Source of the DNA: Pullichristensenella sp963930055
GTDB lineage: Bacteria; Bacillota; Clostridia; Christensenellales; Aristaeellaceae
Direction: 5' to 3'
NCBI GenBank assembly: GCA_963930055.1
Contig: CAWVKS010000008.1
Span: 496,001 to 560,000, forward strand
Length of the DNA stretch: 64,000 nt
This document shows, in pieces, positions 43,370-49,753 of this stretch. How positions within the stretch are numbered: position 1 is the stretch's first letter; each line of letters starts with the position of its first letter. The translations under genes were made by a program, and so were the position numbers. The notes under the pieces are model-generated. The model made no database searches. It was not told the DNA's origin and saw only the letters and a list, made by a program, of their open reading frames with translations.

Positions 43370-43447
43370 CATCCTTGGTAAGGATGAGGTCACCGGTTCA
43401 AATCCGGTCATCAGCTCCAGAAACCAGTCAGAAATGGCTGGTTTTTT
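43370..43447. repeat. attR: right 78-bp direct repeat (partial tRNA-Thr)
   Basis: An exact copy of 22,365-22,442, beginning at the anticodon stem and ending in the T run. The first 36 bases of the tRNA are absent, so this is an att remnant with no tRNA function. Confidence 0.9.
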
Positions 43448-43541
43448 TGTGGTTATGGGGCGGATTTTGCAGGAATGGGCGCTCCATCCTGCGTTTTTGT
43501 TGACCTCTATCCTTCCGGGGCGGGGATTGTCCGTTTTTCCA

Positions 43542-43700
43542 TCAGCTTTTTCGCCCTTTGCCCCCTTCAAAAGCCCTGTGCCGCAGGCGTTTTCGGGGGG
43601 TTCCAAAATCAGTTTTCCCGTCAGGGGTCAACCCGTAGGCCGCGGCGATGGGAAGGGCGGTGTTGGCATGCGCCTGTCGGCCTTTTCCATAGTGCTTCAA
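43542..43700 (-). pseudogene. C-terminal remnant of a second tRNA-Thr integrase
   Basis: The minus strand reads LKHYGKGRQAHANTALPIAAAYGL, collinear with FKHYVKGRDETQNTATPVASAYGL at the end of the element A integrase, including the nucleophile Tyr. It is cut at 43,700 next to the IS256-type left end, so the N-terminal 400 or so residues are missing. Together with the att copy 95 bases to its left it shows that a second related element occupied the same tRNA. Confidence 0.8.
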
Positions 43701-43702
43701 GG

Positions 43703-45047
43703 GATAAGGTACAATAAGTTGCGCAAAAAAGAATAGACATGGTAGGCAGGCAGCTGGTAGAATGGAGTTGCTACACGACACATTCGAAAGGAGCCTGGGG
43801 ACCATGTCTGAGAAGATTGTAACACTGAACGAGGAAGTAATCAAGGGGCAAATCAAGGAACTGGTGCGCGGGAGCGTTGAGGAAACGCTGAACGAACTGC
43901 TGGAGGCAGAAGCGGAGAAGCTGACGCAGGCCGCACGATACGAGCGCAACGAGGCCCGTCAGGGCTACCGCAGCGGCCACTACGACCGGAACCTGACCAC
44001 GACCTCCGGCGACGTGACACTGCACGTGCCTCGTCTGAAGGGCGTATCCTTCGAGACAGCGATCATCGAGCGGTACCGCCGCCGGGAGAGCAGCGTGGAG
44101 GAAGCGCTGATCGAGATGTATCTAGCAGGTGTCTCTGTGCGCCGGGTGGAGGACATCACGGAGGCGCTGTGGGGCAGCAAGGTATCTCTGGCCACGATCA
44201 GCGAGCTGAACAAGAAGGCGTATGTCCACATCGAGGACTGGCGAAACCGTCCTTTGCAGGGCGGAAAGTATCCTTATGTGTATGTAGACGGCATCTATCT
44301 GCGCCGGAATTGGGGCGGAGAGTACGAAAACGTGGCCATACTGGTGGCGATTGCGGTCAATGAGGACGGTTACCGGGAGGTTCTGGGCGCTGCGGAGGGA
44401 ATGAAGGAGGACAAGGCCAGCTGGGTCGGCTTCTTCCAGTGGCTGAAGGGCCGTGGCCTGGACGGCGTAAAGCTCATTGTCGGCGACAAGTGCCTGGGGA
44501 TGCTGGAGGCTGTGGGCGAGGTCTTTCCTGACGCGAAATACCAGCGCTGCACGGTGCACTTCTACCGCAACGTGTTTTCGGTCGTGCCCCGTTCCAAGGT
44601 GAAGCACGTTGCAAAGATGCTCAAGGCGATCCACGCACAGGAGAGCAAGAAGGCCGCCCGCGAGAAGGCCAGAGCCGTCATCACCGAGCTGCGCGAGATG
44701 AAGCTGAAGGAGGCGGCAAAGAAGGTAGAGGACGGCATTGAGGAGACGCTGACCTACTGCGATTTCCCACCCGAACACTGGACGCGGATCCGCACGAACA
44801 ACGTCATGGAACGCCTGAATCGCGAGATCCGCAGGCGCACCAGGCTCGTGGGTACCTTCCCTGATGGCAACTCCGCCCTGATGCTCGTCTGCGCCCGCCT
44901 GCGCCATGTCGCAGGCACCCAGTGGGGAAACAAGAAGTACATGAACATGAAGCACCTGGAGGCTACCCTCTGCGATTCCTCCATTGCCTGACAACTCTTT
45001 TCTTTCACTGCCTGCATACTATTTTGCGCATAATGGTTGACAGTACC
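43703..45047 (+). mobile_element. IS256-family insertion sequence
   Basis: Contains one intact Mutator-type transposase. The ends share TGCGCAAAA inverted (43,720-43,728 and 45,022-45,030) within longer imperfect inverted ends starting GGTAC (43,708 and 45,047). No matching target duplication is visible, so one flank has been rearranged. Confidence 0.75.
43804..44991 (+). CDS. IS256-family (Mutator-type) transposase
   Basis: The product is 395 residues from the ATG at 43804, behind AGGAG; an in-frame ATG 42 bases earlier lacks a good site. It has an N-terminal helical DNA-binding part, then the DDE core: first Asp in VYVDGIYLRRNWGG, second Asp in LIVGDKCLGMLEAV, and the C-terminal Glu in NNVMERLNREIRRRTRLVGTFP. 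The CTVHFYRNVFSVVP block is also typical of this family. It moves the IS by copy-out circle transposition. The gene looks complete, so it may be active. Confidence 0.95.
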   Translation: MSEKIVTLNEEVIKGQIKELVRGSVEETLNELLEAEAEKLTQAARYERNEARQGYRSGHYDRNLTTTSGDVTLHVPRLKGVSFETAIIERYRRRESSVEEALIEMYLAGVSVRRVEDITEALWGSKVSLATISELNKKAYVHIEDWRNRPLQGGKYPYVYVDGIYLRRNWGGEYENVAILVAIAVNEDGYREVLGAAEGMKEDKASWVGFFQWLKGRGLDGVKLIVGDKCLGMLEAVGEVFPDAKYQRCTVHFYRNVFSVVPRSKVKHVAKMLKAIHAQESKKAAREKARAVITELREMKLKEAAKKVEDGIEETLTYCDFPPEHWTRIRTNNVMERLNREIRRRTRLVGTFPDGNSALMLVCARLRHVAGTQWGNKKYMNMKHLEATLCDSSIA

Positions 45048-45410
45048 TACAATTCCTCGAAATCCCCCGAGAAACTTTATGGCGCATGGGCTTTTTGCTT
45101 TGATGGGATAAAAAATTCCCTACCAGGATTGTATCAAATCCCAGTAGGGATGGTGGCGCCCTTACCAGAAATTGATACAATCTGGCGAAATATCCAGACG
45201 GGGTAAAAACGGAGCGAGATTTTACCCACTCACTCCAAAAGGGGGAAAAGGGGGGATAGGGGGGTAATTTTAGAGGACGCAAAGAGTTATCCCCTACGAC
45301 CCTCGAAATGCCTTGACATGTTTCGAAGCAAGAGGTTTACTACCACCGCGGCGCGGCTCGTGCGGCTTTTGCCTGCATGGCCGCGCTGACTTTATTCTGG
45401 GAGGTAGACT
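44992..45410. other. IS right end and palindromic repeat pair, no gene
   Basis: The stretch holds the IS right end (to 45,047) and two facing imperfect palindromes at 45,122-45,143 and 45,162-45,182. No open frame has a plausible product. Confidence 0.5.
45122..45190. repeat. Palindrome pair; its right unit is repeated at 52,106-52,137
   Basis: CCAGGATTGTATCAAATCCC (45,124-45,143) and CCAGAAATTGATACAATCTG (45,163-45,182) are inverted relatives of one another, and each is nearly self-complementary. The segment TTACCAGAAATTGATACAAT and the next 11 bases recur in the same orientation at 52,106, where they break a tail gene. Confidence 0.7.
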
Positions 45411-46076
45411 ATGAACATCTTTGCGACCGAACAGGGCATATTGGGCGATACGGGCTATGCCCGGCAACACAACACTTTCCACGCTTTTCTCACGCTGGCG
45501 CGCTCCATCCGCAAGCGGCTTGGCGCACGGGCGTACAAGCTCGACGAGTACATCCGCCAACTGCTCATTGCCTGCTCCATCCCGCTCGAAGAGGAGTTTT
45601 TCGACCGGGAGGATTCGCCGACGGACGCCTTGGCCGCAAGCTGCCGGATGGTGGCGAAGGGCGGCGGGCAGAAAGATTCGCAGGCAAATGGATGCTATTC
45701 CTTCGTGCGCGCTTACGCGCAGGCGCACCCCCTGCAAAACCAGGTGGACAACACGCGGTCGCTGATCTATTTCTGTGAGCTGCTTGATGACCATCTGGCA
45801 ATGGCAATGGAAACGATGATCCAGGACATCTGGTCCGACACGGCCGGCCGCATGGATACCGTCCTGGCCGACGCGCTGTTTCAGGAGATATGCGCCCTTC
45901 TTGGTCAGGAAGAAGAAATGGTGCGGCTGAACGCATTATTCGCCCGGCGTTTCCTGTCCGTTCCCCTGCGCCACTTTGCCTGGCAGATCGCGGCCAATGA
46001 GCTGGCACGCGCGCTGTTGGAACGGGACCCGGAGACTTCGTGCGAGATCATCCGCCTGTTGCTCGCCGGTGAATGA
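45411..46076 (+). CDS. Hypothetical protein, phage-region
   Basis: The product is 221 residues, ATG at 45411 preceded by GGGAGG. It is soluble and almost wholly helical, with Leu/Ala-rich patterns (HAFLTLARSIRKRLGARAYKLDEYIRQLLIACSIPLEEEFF, LIYFCELLDDHLAMAMETMIQDIW, LFARRFLSVPLRHFAWQIAANELARALLERD). I do not recognise a family. It is convergent with an endolysin gene, with a shared hairpin between them. It may be a late or cargo gene of a prophage remnant. Confidence 0.6.
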   Translation: MNIFATEQGILGDTGYARQHNTFHAFLTLARSIRKRLGARAYKLDEYIRQLLIACSIPLEEEFFDREDSPTDALAASCRMVAKGGGQKDSQANGCYSFVRAYAQAHPLQNQVDNTRSLIYFCELLDDHLAMAMETMIQDIWSDTAGRMDTVLADALFQEICALLGQEEEMVRLNALFARRFLSVPLRHFAWQIAANELARALLERDPETSCEIIRLLLAGE

Positions 46077-46112
46077 GCGCTTGGCTCATCTGCTCCCAAA
46101 AGCAAAAAAGCC

Positions 46113-46140
46113 CTCCACGCCAGTTTCCTGACGTGGAGAG
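46113..46140. terminator. Hairpin between the 45.4-kb gene and endolysin 1
   Basis: CTCCACG / CGTGGAG stem with loop of about 12 bases, with an A-rich stretch before it, so a T run follows it on the minus strand. Serves convergent genes. Confidence 0.7.
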
Positions 46141-46155
46141 CGGTCGTTGTGGGAT

Positions 46156-47061
46156 TCAGGCGTTCTGCGCCTGGCTGTACTTCTGGCTGATCCAGCGCAC
46201 TTTGCCGTCCAGCAGGATGGGATTCCAGCCTTCCGCGTCGATGCCGTGCAGGACGTCGCCTGCGTGGGCGATCATCACCGAATCGTATTCCTTCCCTGGG
46301 CCAGTGCGGATATGGACAGAGCCGCCCGTGACCAGAATCGGCTTCTGGCTGGACGGCTCGCTGCCGGTGGATTGGGAGAGCGGTTTCGCCTCCGCGTTGA
46401 GGCCGAGGTCGTTGAGGGTGGCAAGGCTGGTTTCGCCGGTCGCTTCCTGGCCTTGGCTTGTCTGGAAATCTTTCAGCGCCTTTTGCGTCTTTTCGCCGAA
46501 TTCGCCGTCCTCGCTGATGTCCGCGCCGTGCGCATTGAGCGCCTGTTGCAGCCGCAGCGTGCGATACCCTTTCATCCCCAGGCGCAGCGCGCAGGCCGGG
46601 TTGTAGCGGACAACGCCGCATACCTTGCCGGCATAGAGGGAGATGGAGTTGGTACACACGCCGTACTTCGTGCCGCGGGCGTGGACGATCTGCGTGGGCG
46701 AGGCCACCATCGTCACGTGGGTGATCTTATTGGCGCGGCTGGTGCCGGAGTCCGTGCAGAGGAATTGCAGGTCGCCGGGCTGTTTGGCCATATTGATGAC
46801 CGAAGCCCCGCCGAAGCTCTTGCCGATCTGGGCGTAGGTAGCAGGCCAGAGCAATTCGAAGTCATCGTCGTAGATCTCCTTGTTGCTCGTCGGTACGCTG
46901 CCACCGTACTTCCAGCGCTTGCCTTGCGCGGAGTAGGCGCGGGCAACGAGGGAGGAACAGTCGAAGATGCCCTCCTGCGTGCGCCTGGCCTGACTGTATG
47001 CACAGCCAACTTTGGATAAGGCCCAGTCCGCAGCGGACTGGGCCAGGGTTGTGTAGGACAT
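46156..47061 (-). CDS. Phage endolysin 1: NlpC/P60, peptidoglycan-binding and SH3 domains
   Basis: The product is 301 residues from the ATG at 47061 behind AGGAG. An NlpC/P60 endopeptidase (Cys in GIFDCSSLVARAYS near residue 34; His in KITHVTMVASPTQIVHARG) is followed by a peptidoglycan-binding segment (LRLGMKGYRTLRLQQALNAHGADISEDGEFGEKTQKALKDFQ) and an SH3 domain (ILVTGGSVHIRTGPGKEYDSVMIAHAGDVLHGID). It has no signal peptide, so a holin or other release would be needed. It is similar in layout to the 55,387-56,472 enzyme but from a different gene. Confidence 0.88.
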   Translation of the reverse strand: MSYTTLAQSAADWALSKVGCAYSQARRTQEGIFDCSSLVARAYSAQGKRWKYGGSVPTSNKEIYDDDFELLWPATYAQIGKSFGGASVINMAKQPGDLQFLCTDSGTSRANKITHVTMVASPTQIVHARGTKYGVCTNSISLYAGKVCGVVRYNPACALRLGMKGYRTLRLQQALNAHGADISEDGEFGEKTQKALKDFQTSQGQEATGETSLATLNDLGLNAEAKPLSQSTGSEPSSQKPILVTGGSVHIRTGPGKEYDSVMIAHAGDVLHGIDAEGWNPILLDGKVRWISQKYSQAQNA

Positions 47062-47380
47062 GGAGGTCGCTCCTGTTCTATGATTTTGCGGGTCGGTCGT
47101 GCGGCGATTACGCATGATATTCTAGAGTTTATCAGACCTGCACTCATTCTTGTTGCGCAACTTATTGTACCTTATCGGGCTATCCTTTTGACCTCTCATA
47201 CGCCGAGAATTCGAGCAAAAAGCATCCACTTTCAGCCCAGATTTCTTTTTTGTCGACAGGTTCTTTATTATACTTTATCAGGGCTACGCTGCGTGGATCA
47301 AGTACGGACGACAGGAGTAAATTGATGGTCTAGAAAATCCATACAATTCAATACGTTTTGCACAACTAGACTAAATAATC
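47062..47380. other. Non-coding stretch with a relic of the IS256 left end
   Basis: It holds no supported gene. A 24-base exact inverted match to the IS left end (43,703-43,726) lies at 47,152-47,175, so the 3.5-kb unit from 43,703 to 47,175 has matching inverted ends, or the right copy is an IS relic. Confidence 0.55.
47152..47175. repeat. Inverted copy of the IS256-type left end
   Basis: The reverse complement of these 24 bases equals 43,703-43,726, beginning GATAAGGTACAATAAG and ending GCGCAA. It is followed on the minus strand by a further AAGAAT match after one or two changed bases. Confidence 0.75.
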
Positions 47381-47632
47381 TCAGAAAGACTTGAAAAAAG
47401 AGTTGCATACTTTTCTACTTCTTTCTATACGCCTGGATACTTCGCCCATCAGCAATTCCTGCTGCTCTTCTAGTAAAGCTCCTACAATTTCGGCCTCCGC
47501 CAGCCATCTTTCTGCTGCTCCCCGCATTGTATTTGGATAATCCAGCTGTGCGAATCTTTCATTTAGCACTTTCGTAAGTTCAAGACGCATGCACGCATTG
47601 ATCTTGTACTCATCATTGTTTTGGAAAAACAT
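47381..47632 (-). CDS. Small hypothetical protein (doubtful)
   Basis: The open frame encodes 83 residues, charged and helical (MRLELTKVLNERFAQLDYPNTMRGAAERWLAEAEIVGALLEEQQELLMGEVSRRIERS). It has a coiled-coil look but only a weak ribosome site. The AT-rich context differs from its surroundings. It could be a decayed gene. Confidence 0.35.
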   Translation of the reverse strand: MFFQNNDEYKINACMRLELTKVLNERFAQLDYPNTMRGAAERWLAEAEIVGALLEEQQELLMGEVSRRIERSRKVCNSFFKSF

Positions 47633-47858
47633 TTGACGAGTATTATTCCTTTCATACCTTTGGCTGTTTTGGCAGTTTCGTGTGTCGTAGTAAGTATTAT
47701 CTTATTGATTAAGCGCAAGAATCGATAATTCGAGCAACGGCTCCACACTGGCCGCGATCCACGGCATTGACCGAATACGCAGAATCGACTAATACACGGC
47801 GCATTAAACGTCGCTCGGAAACGGGCGGCGTTTTCTTGTGCCATTTTTGGAGGTTACC

Positions 47859-48557
47859 ATGAACGACTGGTTTGATTGGAACGGCACCCGATGTACCACA
47901 AAGGGCATCCATGTGCTGGAACAGCCCACCTATACGCTGCCTGCGGAGCGCTCTACCTTTACCGCTGTGCCCGGCAGGAGCGGTTCACTCACTACGCTGG
48001 AAGGCGACGAGGTGTACGACGATATCGTGCTGACGGCTACCTGCATGATTGACGGAGAGAGCAGAATCCCGACTCTGTCCGCGTGGCTGAAGGGCGGCGG
48101 GAATGTCACCTTTGCCAATCGCCCCGGCGGCTTTTATAAGGCACGAATCGTCAATCAGATCGCCTTTGAGAAAATCCTGCGCGGCAATCCGCACAGGAAG
48201 TTTGCTGTCAACTTTCGCTGTCAGCCATTCTGGTATCAGAGCAATGTGCCGGATATCACCATCACGCAATCCACGTCCACGGTCACAAACCCCGGAACGG
48301 TAGCGTCCGAGCCGATCATTACGGTCTATGGCAGCGGGGATATTACCCTCGCGGTAGGCGCGACCATCGTAGAACTGACCGAGGTCAGCGGAAGCATCAC
48401 CATCGACAGCGAGATACTGGAATGCTACAAGGGCGTCACCGGCTGCAATGCGCAGATGAGCGGCGATTTCCCTGTGCTTGTCAGCGGCAGCAATGCGATC
48501 AGCTGGATCGGCTCTGTTAGTCGTGTGGTTATTCAGCCGAATTGGAGATTTCTATAA
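47859..48557 (+). CDS. Phage distal tail protein (Dit-like)
   Basis: The product is 232 residues, ATG at 47859 after TGGAGG. It has the N-terminal Dit fold pattern (FDWNGTRCTTKGIHVLEQPTYTLPAERSTFTAVPGRSGSLTTLEG) and later NFRCQPFWYQSNVPDITITQSTSTVTNPGTVASEPIITVYGSGDITL, as in siphophage baseplate hub proteins. The C-terminal galectin-like part is short. It would form the ring joining tail tube and tip. The upstream tape-measure gene is missing, so this is part of a relic module. The truncated tail protein 1.2 kb downstream is its usual neighbour, here separated by three inserted cargo genes. Confidence 0.82.
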   Translation: MNDWFDWNGTRCTTKGIHVLEQPTYTLPAERSTFTAVPGRSGSLTTLEGDEVYDDIVLTATCMIDGESRIPTLSAWLKGGGNVTFANRPGGFYKARIVNQIAFEKILRGNPHRKFAVNFRCQPFWYQSNVPDITITQSTSTVTNPGTVASEPIITVYGSGDITLAVGATIVELTEVSGSITIDSEILECYKGVTGCNAQMSGDFPVLVSGSNAISWIGSVSRVVIQPNWRFL

Positions 48558-48591
48558 CGGTCGTATATAAAAGAATATGTGTCGTATATAC

Positions 48592-48620
48592 TTGACACAT
48601 AACCGATTTTATGGTAATAT
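48592..48620 (+). promoter_or_regulatory. Promoter of the HTH/DUF6773/zinc-ribbon cargo operon
   Basis: TTGACA (48592-48597), 17-base spacer, TAATAT (48615-48620). An ATG at 48611 lies inside the promoter, so translation must start later. Confidence 0.75.
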
Positions 48621-48634
48621 TCGTTGTGAAGGGG

Positions 48635-48871
48635 GTGACTCATATCGCTCGGAATCTCAAAATCAAAGTTGCGAGAGCTGAGAAAGACATGACTCAAAAA
48701 GCTCTGGCGGAGGCTGTCGGCATCTCCCGGCAAACTATGAATGCTATCGAGCAAGGCGAGTATAATCCCACGATACGGTTATGCAGAGCTATTTGCCGGG
48801 TGCTTGGGAAAAGTTTGGACGATCTATTTGGAGAGGAGGACGCAGATGATGAAGAAAAATCGCACCAATAG
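48635..48871 (+). CDS. Cro/CI-type HTH regulator of the cargo operon
   Basis: The product is 78 residues with a compact HTH: NLKIKVARAEKDMTQKALAEAVGISRQTMNAIEQGEYNPTIRLCRAICRVLGKSLDDLFG, typical of the YgzD-type group. The GTG at 48635 is the only standard start after the promoter, but the AGGGGGTGA stretch runs straight into it; the in-frame ATC at 48644 has the ideal gap, so an ATG-to-ATC change or ATC initiation is possible. The gene overlaps the DUF6773 gene. It probably represses this three-gene operon. Confidence 0.78.
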   Translation: MTHIARNLKIKVARAEKDMTQKALAEAVGISRQTMNAIEQGEYNPTIRLCRAICRVLGKSLDDLFGEEDADDEEKSHQ

Positions 48872-49316
48872 GCTTGACGAAATGCAGAATCAGAAGCTGA
48901 TGAAACTGGAAGAGTATGGATTCTGGATCATGTTCTGGACACTGCTTGCTTCGATTGTTGTTCAGCTCATCCTCGGTTGTTCACTTAAAGAAGTACTTGG
49001 AGAAATTGTTGTATTTCTTATTGGTAGCGTTTACCTCACGGCAACAACATTGAAGAATGGACTTTGGGAGAGGACATCAACACCTTCCAGAAAAGGAAAT
49101 GCTGCCGTGAGCGCTGTTCCGGCTATTCTCATTGGAATTATCAATGTCTTGAAGATCATTCAGAACGATAAAGCAGATACGAAGTCGATACTGATCACTA
49201 TCGCAATCAGCATTGTCGTCTATGCAGGCTGTTTTATAATCTTGGAGGTTCTAAGAACTGTTTATAATAAAAGGCGGACAAAGCTGGATGATATTGATGA
49301 GAAGGAAGGCGAGTGA
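48846..49316 (+). CDS. DUF6773-like membrane protein
   Basis: The product is 156 residues, ATG at 48846 behind GGAGG. Four predicted membrane helices (about 27-47, 54-72, 96-113 and 120-142, e.g. FWIMFWTLLASIVVQLILG and SILITIAISIVVYAGCFIILEVL) lie between a basic N-terminus and an acidic Lys-rich end. The pairing of a small HTH regulator with this membrane protein is common in Firmicutes; the role is unknown and may involve sensing membrane state. Overlaps with both neighbours (26 bases before, 4 after) show tight coupling. Confidence 0.72.
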   Translation: MMKKNRTNRLDEMQNQKLMKLEEYGFWIMFWTLLASIVVQLILGCSLKEVLGEIVVFLIGSVYLTATTLKNGLWERTSTPSRKGNAAVSAVPAILIGIINVLKIIQNDKADTKSILITIAISIVVYAGCFIILEVLRTVYNKRRTKLDDIDEKEGE

Positions 49317-49657
49317 TAATCATGTACTGCCCTAATTGCAGGACTTTGTTCCATGAATCGCCACGTTGCCCTGTCTGTGGCAGCAAAAAAGTTCGAGCTC
49401 CTTTACCGGAAGATACCTGCTTTCTGATAGAGACTGCCCCGATCCCCGGAGCTATGCTGAAGGATATATTGGAGCAAAACAAAATACCGGTTCTGAGTAC
49501 AAGTACCATTGGAGCAGGTATGGCAATGAGAGCAGGGTCGATGTTTGAACGAATCAGGTACTATGTCCGATATGATGATCTTGATGAAGCATCAAAGATT
49601 GTGCATGAATTTTCTCACCCGGCTGTAGTATCGGAGGAAGTTGATACTAATGAGTAA
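49313..49657 (+). CDS. Small zinc-ribbon protein with a DUF2007-like domain
   Basis: The product is 114 residues. A GTG at 49313 overlaps the previous stop, and an ATG at 49322 is equally possible. CPNCRTLF and CPVCGSKK give a zinc ribbon at the N-terminus, followed by LIETAPIPGAMLKDILEQNKIPVLSTSTIGAGMAMRAGSMFERIRYYVRYDDLDEASKIVHEF, which matches the fold of the DUF2007 putative signal-transducing proteins. It is third in the HTH-DUF6773 operon, nested among tail genes. Confidence 0.72.
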   Translation: MIIMYCPNCRTLFHESPRCPVCGSKKVRAPLPEDTCFLIETAPIPGAMLKDILEQNKIPVLSTSTIGAGMAMRAGSMFERIRYYVRYDDLDEASKIVHEFSHPAVVSEEVDTNE

Positions 49658-49753
49658 CACGCTCCCATCCCTTCAGTAATCAATAAATCTCATCATTTTC
49701 GGCGTCGCCTATAAAGCGGCGCTTTTCTTATGCCCCAAAGGAGGTAAACGCCC

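Noticed and set aside
43370..43420. A second tRNA-Thr gene.
   Set aside because: The acceptor 5' strand and D arm are missing; only the anticodon stem through CCA end is present, so it is an att copy.
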